Shown here one piece after another: positions 1-8,474 of a DNA stretch of 41,260 nucleotides. The translations under genes and the position numbers were made by a program. Numbering within the stretch: the first letter of the stretch is position 1; each line of letters begins with the position of its first letter. Source of the stretch: Marivivens sp. (GTDB lineage: Bacteria; Pseudomonadota; Alphaproteobacteria; Rhodobacterales; Rhodobacteraceae); assembly GCA_030827165.1 (NCBI GenBank), contig JAURFB010000016.1, positions 1-41,260 on the forward strand, written 5' to 3'. Below the pieces are notes generated by a model that worked only from the letters and a program-made list of their open reading frames with translations, was not told the origin of the DNA and did not search any database.

Positions 1-2
1 CA

Positions 3-89
3 AGAGTTGCACGCTACAAGGATCACCACAACGGCGGACTGCTCAAGATTTGCGACAAGACGGTTCCATCGCCCGTGCCGCCGGACTAG
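3..89 (+). CDS. 3' end of an unidentified gene (partial)
   Basis: A reading frame enters from the left edge and ends at TAG (87-89), 27 bases before the RidA start. The 28 visible codons end in ICDKTVPSPVPPD. The composition (basic and His-rich stretch, then a Pro-rich tail) resembles a genuine protein C-terminus more than the other two frames do, one of which simply runs on into an out-of-frame reading of the RidA gene. The family cannot be recognised from so little sequence. It could be the first gene of the same plus-strand operon. The frame choice is uncertain. Confidence 0.35.
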   Translation, partial: RVARYKDHHNGGLLKICDKTVPSPVPPD

Positions 90-116
90 CTTTGGGAAAA
101 TCAATGGAGACCCGAG

Positions 117-581
117 ATGACCGGACGTATCGAATCGCGCCTTGCCGAGCTTGGCATCACCCTGCCGCAGGCGACCGCGCCTGTCGCCAACTATGTGCCA
201 TGGGCGCGGACAGGATCGCAGGTCTTTGTCTCGGGGCAGGTGTCCAATGGGCCGGACGGGTTCATCAAGGGCAGGCTTGGCGAGGGTATGAGCGTTGAAG
301 AAGGCGCAGCCGCCGCGCGGGCCTGTGCGCTGAGCCTGATCTCCCAGCTCAAAGCCGCCTGTGACGGCGATCTCGACCGGCTGGTGCGGGTGGTCAAGCT
401 GGTGGGCTTCGTCAACTCCACCGCCGATTTCACCGACCAACCCAAGGTCGTCAACGGCGCATCCGACCTGATGGTCGAGGTCTTTGGCGATGCGGGCCGT
501 CATGCGCGTTCAGCGGTGAGCGCCGCGTCCCTGCCCCTTGGCGTTGCCGTCGAGGTTGAGGCGATCTTCGAGGTCAGATGA
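117..581 (+). CDS. RidA family protein (YjgF/YER057c/UK114)
   Basis: The 154-residue product belongs to the RidA superfamily, whose canonical members hydrolyse reactive enamine/imine intermediates released by PLP enzymes; other subgroups have different or unknown functions. The C-terminal block GRHARSAVSAASLPLGVAVEVEA carries the conserved Arg and the short hydrophobic strand typical of the 'RidA-like 2' subgroup, and the N-terminal part VANYVPWARTGSQVFVSGQV matches the family's first strands. The start ATG at 117 is preceded by GGAG at 106-109, a normal spacing. The stop overlaps the start of the next gene by four bases (ATGA), so the two are likely translationally coupled. The subgroup's exact substrate cannot be told from sequence. 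Confidence 0.93.
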   Translation: MTGRIESRLAELGITLPQATAPVANYVPWARTGSQVFVSGQVSNGPDGFIKGRLGEGMSVEEGAAAARACALSLISQLKAACDGDLDRLVRVVKLVGFVNSTADFTDQPKVVNGASDLMVEVFGDAGRHARSAVSAASLPLGVAVEVEAIFEVR

Positions 582-1333
582 TGCAGCTGCCGGCCGCTTT
601 CCTTGACAGGCCCATCGCGCATCGCGCCCTGCACGACAAGGCAATGGGCCGGCCGGAAAACTCGCTGGCCGCGGTGCGGGCGGCGGTAGAAGCCGGTTTT
701 GGCATCGAAATCGACGTTCAGCCTTCGCGCGACGGCGTGGCGATGGTGTTTCACGATTATGATCTCGAGCGCCTGACGGGAACGACGGGGGCGATTGCCA
801 CGCTCGACGCCACAGCCCTGCGGGCGATCCCGCTTCTTGGCGGCGACGAGGGCATCCCGACCTTGCGAGAGGTGCTGGAAACCGTGGCGGGCAAGGTTCC
901 CCTCCTCATCGAGATCAAGGATCAAGACGGGCATATGGGCCCCAATCTCGGCCCGCTGGGCGCTGCGGTAGCGCGCGATCTTCACGGGTATCAGGGCCCC
1001 GTTGCTGTCATGTCGTTCAACCCCCACGCGGTGGCCGAAATGGGCCGGCTTGCCCCCAATACCCCGCGCGGCATCACCACCTCGGCCTATATCCCCGACG
1101 AGTGGGTGCCGCTTCCGGCCCGCATCTGCGCGCATCTGCGGGCGATCCCTGATTACGAGGCGACCGGGTCGTGCTTCATCAGCCACGAAGTGACCGACCT
1201 TCGCCGCCCCCGCGTCGCCGAGATACGCGCCCTTGGCGCAGCGATCCTGTGCTGGACCGTGACATCCCCCGAGCTTGAAGCCGAGGCACGGAAGGCGGCG
1301 GACAACATCACCTTCGAGGGCTATCTGGCGTGA
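578..1333 (+). CDS. Glycerophosphodiester phosphodiesterase
   Basis: A 251-residue GDPD-family enzyme, expected to cleave glycerophosphodiesters to glycerol-3-phosphate and an alcohol. The TIM-barrel signature is clear: His15-Arg16 in IAHRALHD, PENS at about 27-30, the metal ligands Glu44 and Asp46 in FGIEIDVQPS, and the catalytic His59 in VFHDYDLERLTG. No signal peptide is visible, so it is probably cytoplasmic, unlike periplasmic GlpQ. There are two consecutive ATG codons at 578 and 581; either could be used. The gene overlaps RidA by four bases and is followed after 22 bases by the FemAB-like gene, forming one operon. It resembles UgpQ in size, but no ugp transport genes are nearby. Confidence 0.93.
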   Translation: MMQLPAAFLDRPIAHRALHDKAMGRPENSLAAVRAAVEAGFGIEIDVQPSRDGVAMVFHDYDLERLTGTTGAIATLDATALRAIPLLGGDEGIPTLREVLETVAGKVPLLIEIKDQDGHMGPNLGPLGAAVARDLHGYQGPVAVMSFNPHAVAEMGRLAPNTPRGITTSAYIPDEWVPLPARICAHLRAIPDYEATGSCFISHEVTDLRRPRVAEIRALGAAILCWTVTSPELEAEARKAADNITFEGYLA

Positions 1334-1355
1334 GGGCCTTTCCGGCAGGAAACCG

Positions 1356-2525
1356 ATGAGCACGCCGGTCACGATCACCATTCACGAAGGTGTCGCGGCG
1401 ATTGATGCTGTCGACTGGGACCGCTGCGCCGATCCAGATGGCGCCCATGAGAACCCGTTTCTGAGCCATAGGTTTCTGAGTGCCCTCGAGGAAAGCGGAT
1501 CGGTCGGTGGGCGCACCGACTGGACCCCGCGCCCGATCGTGGCGACCAGGGGCGGCGCGGTCATAGGCGTCGCGCCCCTCTACATCAAGCATCACAGCCA
1601 GGGCGAGTACGTCTTTGATCACAGTTGGGCCCACGCCTTCGAGCGGGCGGGCGGCAGCTATTATCCCAAGGCCCTGATCGCCGTGCCCTTCACCCCCGCT
1701 ACCGGCCGCCGCCTCCTTGCCGCGCAAGGGCATGAGGCCGAGGCCACCGCCGCCCTTGCCCAAGGCGCAGTTCAAGTCGCAGCCGAGCATGACCTTTCCT
1801 CGCTTCACATCACGTTCTGCACCGAGGCCGAGGCCATCGCCGGCGAGGCCCTCGGCCTCATGCGCCGGACCAGCCAGCAGTATCATTGGGAAAACCCCGG
1901 CTACCGCGGTTTTGAAGATTTCCTCGCCGCCCTTTCCAGTCGCAAACGCAAGGCGATCCGGCGCGAAAGGACCGAGGCGCAGGACTTTGGCGGCGAAATC
2001 GTCCAGCTGCGCGGCGATGCAATCAAACCGCACCACTGGGACGCCTTCTGGCATTTCTACCAGGATACCGGCAGCCGCAAATGGGGCACCCCCTATCTGA
2101 CCCGCAACTTCTTTGAGCTGATCGGCGCAAGTATGGCGGACGATCTTCTGCTTGTCCTTGCGCTGCGCGAGGGCCAGCCCGTCGCAGGAGCACTCAATTT
2201 CATCGGCAGCAAGACCCTCTACGGCCGCTATTGGGGCTGCCTTGAGCATCACCCCTTCCTGCATTTCGAACTGTGCTATTATCAGGCCATCGACTTTGCC
2301 ATCGCCCACGGCCTCAGGGTCGAGGCCGGGGCGCAGGGCGAACACAAGCTGGCAAGAGGATATATGCCCGCAGAGACCCATTCGCTCCACTGGATCGGGC
2401 ATCCCGACTTCCGCGAGGCGGTGGCGCAGTTCCTTTCAAAGGAACGCCGCGCCGTCGACCACGAGATCGAGGTTCTGACGAGCTATGGCCCGTTCCGGCG
2501 CGGCGAGGTGCCCGAGCAGGACTAG
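1356..2525 (+). CDS. FemAB/GNAT-like protein (DUF482 family)
   Basis: A 389-residue protein resembling the DUF482/COG3146 group of acyltransferase-fold proteins, often labelled 'peptidoglycan biosynthesis protein' or GNAT. Visible family features are the N-terminal block ENPFLSHRFLSALEESGS, the motif RKRKAIRRER before the second GNAT-like domain, TGSRKWGTPYLTRNFFEL, and FIGSKTLYGRYWGCLE in the C-terminal half. The open frame extends upstream to 1275 inside the GDPD gene, but the ATG at 1356 has a purine-rich GGCAGGA site just ahead and gives the N-terminus usual for the family. The actual acceptor and biological role are unknown. It ends convergently with the peroxiredoxin gene, the two stop codons overlapping at 2522-2525. 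Confidence 0.88.
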   Translation: MSTPVTITIHEGVAAIDAVDWDRCADPDGAHENPFLSHRFLSALEESGSVGGRTDWTPRPIVATRGGAVIGVAPLYIKHHSQGEYVFDHSWAHAFERAGGSYYPKALIAVPFTPATGRRLLAAQGHEAEATAALAQGAVQVAAEHDLSSLHITFCTEAEAIAGEALGLMRRTSQQYHWENPGYRGFEDFLAALSSRKRKAIRRERTEAQDFGGEIVQLRGDAIKPHHWDAFWHFYQDTGSRKWGTPYLTRNFFELIGASMADDLLLVLALREGQPVAGALNFIGSKTLYGRYWGCLEHHPFLHFELCYYQAIDFAIAHGLRVEAGAQGEHKLARGYMPAETHSLHWIGHPDFREAVAQFLSKERRAVDHEIEVLTSYGPFRRGEVPEQD

Positions 2526-3004
2526 ATCTGGTCGAGAAGGGTCTCGCCGCCCGAGATCGAACAGCCCCGGTCAACTTCGGGGTTGAACACCTTGACTACG
2601 CCATCCTCGACAAACATCGAATAGCGCCTGGAGCGGTCGAAGAAGCCGCTGGCAGGCACTGTGAATTCCATGCCGATTGCCTTGGTGAACTTGGCGGCGT
2701 GATCGGCCAGAAAGGTGATCCCGGCCGCCGCGCCGCCGCTGGTTTCGCCCCAGGCGCGCATGACATGGGGATCATTCACCGAAAGGCAGATAATCTCGTC
2801 GACACCCTTGGCATCGAACTGGGGCCTGGTCCGCATGAAGCTTGGCAGATGCGCGGAAGAACAGGTCGGTGTGAAGGCACCGGGCAAGCCGAAGATAATG
2901 ACGCGGCGGCCCTTGAGACGGCCTGCAAGGTCCACCGGCATGACGCCTTCCGGTCCCATCATCGACAGCGTCGCGTTCGGCAGTTTCTGCCCGACTTCAA
3001 TCAT
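2522..3004 (-). CDS. Peroxiredoxin, Prx5 type
   Basis: A 160-residue thiol peroxidase that reduces hydrogen peroxide and organic hydroperoxides using a reactive cysteine. The active-site stretch GLPGAFTPTCSSAHLP places the peroxidatic Cys at residue 48, and the PxxxTxxC arrangement is complete. A second Cys near residue 148 in DRGCSISGG lies where Prx5 proteins carry a resolving Cys. There is no fused glutaredoxin domain and no signal peptide. A strong ribosome site (GGGAGGA) precedes the ATG at 3004. The gene is divergent from the flavoprotein gene at 3085, with about 80 bases between them; joint redox control is possible but not shown. Confidence 0.94.
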   Translation of the reverse strand: MIEVGQKLPNATLSMMGPEGVMPVDLAGRLKGRRVIIFGLPGAFTPTCSSAHLPSFMRTRPQFDAKGVDEIICLSVNDPHVMRAWGETSGGAAAGITFLADHAAKFTKAIGMEFTVPASGFFDRSRRYSMFVEDGVVKVFNPEVDRGCSISGGETLLDQI

Positions 3005-3025
3005 CCGTTATCCTCCCAAAATCGG

Positions 3026-3053
3026 TTGCCCGTGTTCTCGGCGACGATATAGG
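3026..3053 (+). promoter_or_regulatory. Possible promoter for the flavoprotein-rsmD operon
   Basis: TTGCCC at 3026-3031 and TATAGG at 3048-3053 are separated by 16 bases and lie 31 bases before the ATG at 3085. Both boxes match the sigma-70 consensus only partly. Confidence 0.3.
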
Positions 3054-3084
3054 GTGACGTGCTGTAGAGACCAGAGGGCAAGTG

Positions 3085-4296
3085 ATGGTTCATTTCGTTG
3101 TTGTAGGCGGCGGGCAAGCCGGCGCCAGCCTTGTCGCCAAGCTGCGTACGAGCGGCTTTGACGGCCGGATCACTTTGATCTGTGGCGAGGATGTTCCGCC
3201 CTATCAGCGCCCGCCCCTTTCGAAAGCCTATCTCCTTGGCGAGATGGAGCTTGAACGCCTGTTTCTGCGTTCGCCCGAATTTTATGCCGAACACGGCATC
3301 GACCTGCGGCTTTCGACCCATGTGACGGCCATTGATCCGGTCGCGAAAACTGTGACGCTCGAGGGAGGCGAAATACTCGCCTATGACCAGCTCGCCCTGA
3401 CCACCGGATCGACCCCGCGCCGCCTGCCTGCGGCGATTGGCGGCGATCTTGACGGCGTTTTCACCATGCGCGACCTCAAAGATGCCGACCTGCTCGCGCC
3501 CGAGCTGAAGCCGGGCCGCAAGATGCTTATCATCGGTGGCGGCTATATCGGCCTTGAGGCTGCGGCTGTCGCGGCCAAGAGCGGCCTTGAGGTCACGCTG
3601 ATCGAGATGGCCGACCGCATCCTTCAGCGCGTCGCCGCGCCGATCACCTCGGATTTCTTCCGCGATCTGCACCAGAGCCACGGCGTTGACATCCGCGAGG
3701 GCATTGGCCTTTCGCGCCTGACCGGCGAGGGACGCCTGACTGGCGCCGATCTGAGCGACGGCAGCCATATCGACGTCGACGTTGCGGTCGTCGGCATCGG
3801 CATCACGCCGAATACCCGACTTGCCGAGGCAGCGGGCCTGCAGATCGAGAACGGCATCTGGACCGACAGCCACGGCCGCACGAGCGATCCCAATATCTGG
3901 GCGGCGGGCGACTGCGCTTCGCTCGTCTACCACGGCCAGCGCATCCGCCTCGAAAGCGTTGGCAACGCCATTGATCAAGCCGAGGTTGCGGCGGAAAACA
4001 TGATGGGGGGCGATGTTGCCTACGAGCCGCGCCCGTGGTTCTGGTCGGATCAATACGACTGCAAACTTCAGATCGCGGGCCTGAGCATGGGTCATGACGC
4101 GGTGCACCTGAGGAAAGGCGCGGGGGAAAGCCAGTCGCACTGGTATTATCGCGGCGACGAGTTGATCGCTGTCGATGCGATGAACGATCCGCGCGACTAT
4201 ATGGTCGGCAAGCGGCTCATCGAGGCCGGGAAATCGCCCAAGCCCGAGGTGATCCGCGATCCGGCGACCGACATGAAGGCTTTGCTCAAAGGGTGA
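3085..4296 (+). CDS. FAD-dependent ferredoxin reductase-like oxidoreductase
   Basis: A 403-residue flavoprotein of the putidaredoxin/rhodocoxin reductase type, which passes electrons from NAD(P)H to a small iron-sulfur protein. It shows the FAD-binding GGGQAG at residues 7-12, a second Rossmann motif IIGGGYIGLEAA near 150-160 for NAD(P)H, the AAGDCAS block near 270, and the C-terminal reductase dimer domain with PWFWSDQYDCKLQIAG. GTG at 3082 is an alternative start, but the ATG at 3085 with AGAGGG upstream fits better. No ferredoxin or cytochrome P450 gene is adjacent, so the partner is unknown. Its stop overlaps the rsmD start by four bases. Confidence 0.9.
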   Translation: MVHFVVVGGGQAGASLVAKLRTSGFDGRITLICGEDVPPYQRPPLSKAYLLGEMELERLFLRSPEFYAEHGIDLRLSTHVTAIDPVAKTVTLEGGEILAYDQLALTTGSTPRRLPAAIGGDLDGVFTMRDLKDADLLAPELKPGRKMLIIGGGYIGLEAAAVAAKSGLEVTLIEMADRILQRVAAPITSDFFRDLHQSHGVDIREGIGLSRLTGEGRLTGADLSDGSHIDVDVAVVGIGITPNTRLAEAAGLQIENGIWTDSHGRTSDPNIWAAGDCASLVYHGQRIRLESVGNAIDQAEVAAENMMGGDVAYEPRPWFWSDQYDCKLQIAGLSMGHDAVHLRKGAGESQSHWYYRGDELIAVDAMNDPRDYMVGKRLIEAGKSPKPEVIRDPATDMKALLKG

Positions 4297-4856
4297 GGAT
4301 CATCGGCGGCCAGCATCGCGGGCTGACGCTCGCCTCGGTCGGCAAGGGCGATGCGGCGGCGCATCTGCGGCCTACGGCGGACCGGGTGCGCGAGAGCCTG
4401 TTCAATGTGCTTTTGAGTGGGCGGTTCGACGATCCGGTGAGCGATGCCCGTGTGCTCGACCTCTTCGCCGGAACCGGTGCGCTCGGCCTTGAGGCGCTGT
4501 CGCGCGGCGCGGCCTTGGCCACCTTTGTCGATGACGGGCGCGTGGCGCAATCGCTGATCCGCGAGAACATCGGCAAATGCCGGCGCGAAGCTGACAGTCG
4601 CCTTGTCACCCGCGATGCGACCCGTCTATCCGCCAATCCCGATGCGCCCTATGGCCTCGTCTTTCTCGACCCGCCCTATGGCAAGGGCATGGGCGAGAAA
4701 GCGTTCGCCGCCGCGTTTGCCGGAGGTTGGATCGCGCCGGGGGCGCTCATCGTCTGGGAGGAAAACACTCCGCAGGCCGCCGCGCCGGGCACGACACTTC
4801 TCGACCAGCGCCGCTACGGCGACACATGGATCACGATCCTGCGCGCCGATCAGTAG
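4293..4856 (+). CDS. rsmD: 16S rRNA (guanine(966)-N(2))-methyltransferase RsmD
   Basis: RsmD methylates G966 of 16S rRNA with S-adenosylmethionine during small-subunit assembly. The 187-residue protein has the family's N-terminal MRIIGGQHRG, the RPTADRVRESLFN block at about 26-38, the SAM-binding motif I VLDLFAGTGALGLEALSRG at about 54-72, and the catalytic DPPY at 126-129. The start is GTG at 4293, overlapping the preceding stop (GTGA), so translation is probably coupled to the flavoprotein. The 3' end overlaps the convergent map gene by seven bases. Confidence 0.95.
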   Translation: MRIIGGQHRGLTLASVGKGDAAAHLRPTADRVRESLFNVLLSGRFDDPVSDARVLDLFAGTGALGLEALSRGAALATFVDDGRVAQSLIRENIGKCRREADSRLVTRDATRLSANPDAPYGLVFLDPPYGKGMGEKAFAAAFAGGWIAPGALIVWEENTPQAAAPGTTLLDQRRYGDTWITILRADQ

Positions 4857-5656
4857 GTCGGGTGAAACTTGCCCTTCGGCGAGAGCGTGAAGATATCCGC
4901 GCCATCCGCCGTGATCCCCACCGAATGCTCGAACTGAGCCGAAAGGGATTTGTCGCGCGTCACGGCGGTCCAGTCGTCGGCCAGAACTTTGGTCTCGGGG
5001 CGGCCGAGGTTGACCATCGGCTCGATGGTAAAGAACATCCCCTCTTCCAGCATGGGGCCAGTGCCCGGGCGACCGTAGTGCAGAACATTGGGCGGCGCAT
5101 GAAAAACCCGGCCAAGACCATGACCGCAGAAATCGCGCACAACACTCATCCGGTTGGCCTCGACATAGGTCTGGATCGCGTTGCCGATGTCGCCAAAGGT
5201 GTTGCCGGGTTTGGCCGCCTCGATTCCTTTCATCAACGCATCATGGGTGACCTGGATCAGCCGTTCGGCCTTGCGGGAAAGGTTGCCCGCCACATACATC
5301 CGGCTTGTATCGCCAAACCAGCCGTCGACAATCACGGTCACATCGACGTTGAGGATATCGCCATCCTTGAGGATCTTGGGGCTCGGGATCCCGTGACAGA
5401 CCACATGGTTCACGCTGATGCAACTGGCGTGCTGATAGCCCTTGTAGCCAACGGTTGCCGAAACGGCGCCCGCCGCTTCGACCATTCGGGTGATCTCGGC
5501 GTCAATCTCTTCGGTGGTGCGGCCCGGCTCGATCATCGGGATGATGTCGTCGAGAATCTGCGCGGCGAGGCGGCCAGCCTTGTGCATTCCGGCAATATCC
5601 GCGTCTTCGTAGATGCGGATACCGTCTCTCGTCAGCCTGCCCTTGGAATTGTCCAC
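4850..5656 (-). CDS. map: Type I methionine aminopeptidase
   Basis: This enzyme removes the initiator Met from nascent proteins. The 268-residue product is of normal length for a bacterial type I enzyme without the N-terminal zinc-finger extension. All expected residues are present: substrate-binding His88 in VVCHGIPS and the dinuclear metal ligands Asp105 (NVDVTV), Asp116 (FGDTS), His179 (CGHGLG), Glu212 (FTIEPM) and Glu243 (QFEHS). It lies 51 bases downstream of sfsA on the same strand, so both may share a transcript. The 3' end overlaps that of rsmD on the other strand. Confidence 0.97.
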   Translation of the reverse strand: MDNSKGRLTRDGIRIYEDADIAGMHKAGRLAAQILDDIIPMIEPGRTTEEIDAEITRMVEAAGAVSATVGYKGYQHASCISVNHVVCHGIPSPKILKDGDILNVDVTVIVDGWFGDTSRMYVAGNLSRKAERLIQVTHDALMKGIEAAKPGNTFGDIGNAIQTYVEANRMSVVRDFCGHGLGRVFHAPPNVLHYGRPGTGPMLEEGMFFTIEPMVNLGRPETKVLADDWTAVTRDKSLSAQFEHSVGITADGADIFTLSPKGKFHPTY

Positions 5657-5707
5657 GTCGCGTCCTTTCCATCTTTTCCGCCAAATAGGCGAAATCGCCG
5701 CGATGAT

Positions 5708-6412
5708 CTAGACCTGCAGCGCGACCTTCTGGCCGAACGCGATCCCGCCGGGATCAATCGCGCAATCATAAGCGATCGCTTCGACGCCTGCGCGAATCGC
5801 GTCGTCGAAGGCGCGGCCGTAGGCGGGGTCGATATCAAGGGCGATGCCTGTGTGGGTGATGTCGGTCCGCATGACGAGGAACAGCATCACGGCGCGATGG
5901 CCCTCATTCACCTCATGGGCGAGATCATGCAGATGCCGTGCGCCGCGCGCCGTGACGGCATCAGGGAACTGGGCCAGCCCCGCAAGGCGCGAGAGCGTGA
6001 CGCTCTTCACCTCGAGATAGCAGTCGCGGCGGCCCTCGCCAGCGAGCAGGAAATCGACGCGGCTGCGCTCGCCATAGCGCACTTCGGGCCGATGAACGTC
6101 ATAGCCCGACATCTCGGGAATACGCCCCGCCGCCAGCGCCTCGGCGACAACGCGGTTGGCAAGCGAGGTATCGACGCAGGTGAAATGCCCGGTGCGGTGA
6201 TCGACAAGCTGCCAGCTATAGCGAAGCTTGCGCTTGGGGTCGTCGTTGCGCTCGACCCAGATATGGGTTCCCGGTTCGGCCAGGCCGGTCATGGCACCGG
6301 GATTGGCGATATGGGCGGTCGCCTCGGTCCCGTCAGTGAACCGGATGTCGGCGAGGAACCGCTTGTAGCGGCGGATCAGCACCGCAGGCAGAAGAGGAGT
6401 GGAAAACCGCAT
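5708..6412 (-). CDS. sfsA: DNA/RNA nuclease SfsA family protein
   Basis: A 234-residue SfsA homologue, first named for its effect on maltose gene expression in E. coli and now regarded as a nucleic-acid nuclease with a PD-(D/E)xK-like core. The N-terminal OB-like part (RRYKRFLADIRFTDG, then HIANPGAMTGL) and the catalytic block SRVDFLL...CYLEVKSVTL are well conserved, followed by FPDAVTARGARHLHDL and the C-terminal PAYGRAF segment. The start ATG at 6412 is divergent from the CinA-like gene, leaving 41 bases for both promoters. The physiological role in this organism is unknown. Confidence 0.94.
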   Translation of the reverse strand: MRFSTPLLPAVLIRRYKRFLADIRFTDGTEATAHIANPGAMTGLAEPGTHIWVERNDDPKRKLRYSWQLVDHRTGHFTCVDTSLANRVVAEALAAGRIPEMSGYDVHRPEVRYGERSRVDFLLAGEGRRDCYLEVKSVTLSRLAGLAQFPDAVTARGARHLHDLAHEVNEGHRAVMLFLVMRTDITHTGIALDIDPAYGRAFDDAIRAGVEAIAYDCAIDPGGIAFGQKVALQV

Positions 6413-6453
6413 GGGCCGGATCTATACCGAAACCAGCCCCAAAGGAGAAGCCG

Positions 6454-7176
6454 ATGACCAATCCGACCGCCGCGATGCTTGTGATCGGCGACGAGATTCT
6501 CTCGGGCCGAACGCTTGACACCAACACCCAGCATCTCGCCGCGCGGCTCACGCAAATGGGGATACGGTTATCCGAGGTGCGGGTCGTGCCGGATGTGCAT
6601 GAGGTGATCGTCGAGGCGGTCAATACGCTCCGCTCAACCTATACCCATGTGTTCACCTCGGGCGGCATCGGCCCGACCCATGACGATATCACCGCCGACT
6701 GCATCGCCGCGGCGTTTGGCGTGAAGATCGGCATCCGCGACGACGCGCGGGCGATCTTGCAAGCGCATTACGACCGCTCTGGCCTTGAGTTCAACGCCGC
6801 CCGCCAGCGCATGGCGCGCATCCCCGATGGCGCGGCCCTGATCGACAACCCGATCAGCGCGGCCCCTGGGTTTGCCATCGGCAATGTCCACGTCATGGCC
6901 GGCGTGCCTGATGTGTTCCACGCTATGGTCGCCGGCGTTCTGCCAACGATCACCGGCGGCGAGCCGCTTCTGTCGCAAACCCTGCGCGTGATGCGGGGGG
7001 AGGGCGAGGTTGCCGCCGAGCTTGGAGCGATTGCCGCCGACTTCCCCGAGCTTTCGATCGGCTCCTATCCGTTCCAGCACAACGGCGCCTATGGCACGAA
7101 TATCGTGGTGCGCGGCACCGACGGCGGCATGATCGACCGTGCCATGATCCGCGTGGCGGCGCTGGCGGGGAAATGA
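6454..7176 (+). CDS. CinA-like competence/damage-inducible protein A, N-terminal domain only
   Basis: A 240-residue protein with the MoaB/MogA-like molybdopterin-binding fold found at the N-terminus of CinA. VIGDEILSGRTLDTN near the start and FTSGGIGPTHDDITADCIAAAFG at about 68-90 are the diagnostic motifs. It lacks the C-terminal nicotinamide-nucleotide amidase domain of full CinA, as is common in alphaproteobacteria where the amidase is a separate gene. A good ribosome site (AAAGGAGAAG) precedes the ATG. It is the first gene of a tight operon and overlaps the GNAT gene by four bases. CinA-type domains can act as ADP-ribose pyrophosphatases; that activity is inferred only. Confidence 0.92.
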   Translation: MTNPTAAMLVIGDEILSGRTLDTNTQHLAARLTQMGIRLSEVRVVPDVHEVIVEAVNTLRSTYTHVFTSGGIGPTHDDITADCIAAAFGVKIGIRDDARAILQAHYDRSGLEFNAARQRMARIPDGAALIDNPISAAPGFAIGNVHVMAGVPDVFHAMVAGVLPTITGGEPLLSQTLRVMRGEGEVAAELGAIAADFPELSIGSYPFQHNGAYGTNIVVRGTDGGMIDRAMIRVAALAGK

Positions 7177-7898
7177 CCACTCCCACCGTTGAAAATCTCT
7201 ATGCCCTGACAGAAACAACTTGGCCGCCTGCGGCGAAAGTGCGCGTTGGGCCTTGGCACATCCGCGAGGGGCGAGGGGCGGGCAGCCGTGTCAGCGCGGC
7301 CACTGCGGCAGGCGACGCCTCGTCGGACGATCTGCAACAAGCCGAACAAGAGATGCGCAATCTGGGGCAGACGCCGCTTTTCATGATCCGAAAAGGCGAG
7401 GATTGGCTCGACGAAAAGCTCGCAGCGCGCGGCTATGCGGTGAAGGATCCGGTTTTCCTGCGCGTTGCCCCGATCGAGGCTTTGACCGTGCTGCCCCTGG
7501 AACGGGCAAAGACTTTCCGGGTCTGGCCACCGCTCGAGACCCAGAAGGAAATCTGGGCGGAAGGCGGGATTGGCGCGGCGCGGCTTGCCGTCATGGAGCG
7601 GGCCGAGGGCCTGAGAACAACGATCCTCGGGCGCGATGGCAATTCGCCGGCGGGGACAGTCTTTGTGGCGCTTCAGGGCGACGTGGCCATGTTGCACGCG
7701 ATGGAGGTTGCCGCCGCTTTCCGGCGCCGTGGCCTTGCCCGCAAGATGATTGCCGCCGTGGGCCACTGGGCCGCCGATCACGGCGCGAGCCATGTCGCCC
7801 TTCTCGTGACGAAAGCCAACACGGGCGCAAATGCGCTCTATGCTTCCCTGGGGTTTGAGGTTGTGGGAGAGTACCACTACCGCATCAAGACAGAGTAA
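7173..7898 (+). CDS. GNAT family N-acetyltransferase
   Basis: A 241-residue acyltransferase. The C-terminal half holds the GNAT fold: MHAMEVAAAFRRRGLARKMIAAVGHWAADHG contains the acetyl-CoA-binding RRRGLA loop, and NTGANALYASLGFEVVGEYHYRIK is the usual final helix-strand. The N-terminal half is less conserved and may form a second, degenerate GNAT-like domain. It overlaps the CinA-like gene (ATGA) and lies six bases before the AhpD-like gene. The substrate is not predictable. Confidence 0.88.
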   Translation: MTTPTVENLYALTETTWPPAAKVRVGPWHIREGRGAGSRVSAATAAGDASSDDLQQAEQEMRNLGQTPLFMIRKGEDWLDEKLAARGYAVKDPVFLRVAPIEALTVLPLERAKTFRVWPPLETQKEIWAEGGIGAARLAVMERAEGLRTTILGRDGNSPAGTVFVALQGDVAMLHAMEVAAAFRRRGLARKMIAAVGHWAADHGASHVALLVTKANTGANALYASLGFEVVGEYHYRIKTE

Positions 7899-7904
7899 TT
7901 CCGC

Positions 7905-8474
7905 ATGACCACCAACCGCCCGACCGCCCTTGACCTGCCGATGGTCGACCCGCTTCCCGAAGCGACGCAGAAGTATTTCGATATCTGTCAGGAAAAGCTT
8001 GGCCTCGTGCCCAATGTCCTGCGCGCCTATGCCTTCGATATCGACAAGCTCAACGCCTTCACCGCGCTTTACAACGATCTGATGCTCGCCCCTTCGGGGA
8101 TATCCAAGCTTGAACGCGAGATGATCGCGGTATGCGTCTCGTCGATCAACAAGTGCTACTATTGCCTCGTCGCGCACGGCGCGGCTGTCCGCCAATATTC
8201 GGGCGATCCCGAACTGGGCGAGATGTTGGTGATGAACTGGCGCATGGCGCGGCTCGACGAGCGGCAGACCGCGATGCTCGAATTTGTCGAGCGGGTCACG
8301 ACGGCGAGCGCGACCATCACCGAGACACATCGACAGGCGCTGCGCGATGTCGGCTTTGCCGACCGAGACATATGGGACATCGCCTCGGTCGCCGGCTTTT
8401 ACAATATGTCCAACCGCGTTGCTTCGGCGACCGGGATGCGGCCCAACTCCGAGTATCACAACCAAAGCCGATGA
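7905..8474 (+). CDS. AhpD-like (carboxymuconolactone decarboxylase) peroxidase-related enzyme
   Basis: A 189-residue protein of the AhpD/CMD superfamily, matching the group known as 'uncharacterized peroxidase-related enzymes'. The catalytic redox motif CYYC lies at residues 84-87, with His91 in the following LVAHGAAVRQY, as in AhpD-type disulfide reductases. The N-terminal segment ATQKYFDICQEKLGLVPNVLRAYAF is also characteristic. It is probably cytoplasmic and involved in thiol-based reduction, but its partner is unknown. It overlaps the OmpA-like gene by four bases. Confidence 0.92.
   Translation: MTTNRPTALDLPMVDPLPEATQKYFDICQEKLGLVPNVLRAYAFDIDKLNAFTALYNDLMLAPSGISKLEREMIAVCVSSINKCYYCLVAHGAAVRQYSGDPELGEMLVMNWRMARLDERQTAMLEFVERVTTASATITETHRQALRDVGFADRDIWDIASVAGFYNMSNRVASATGMRPNSEYHNQSR

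Noticed and set aside
4727-6457. A 576-codon plus-strand open frame opposite map and sfsA
   Set aside because: It is a high-GC antisense shadow: the minus-strand genes have full family motifs, and this frame has none.
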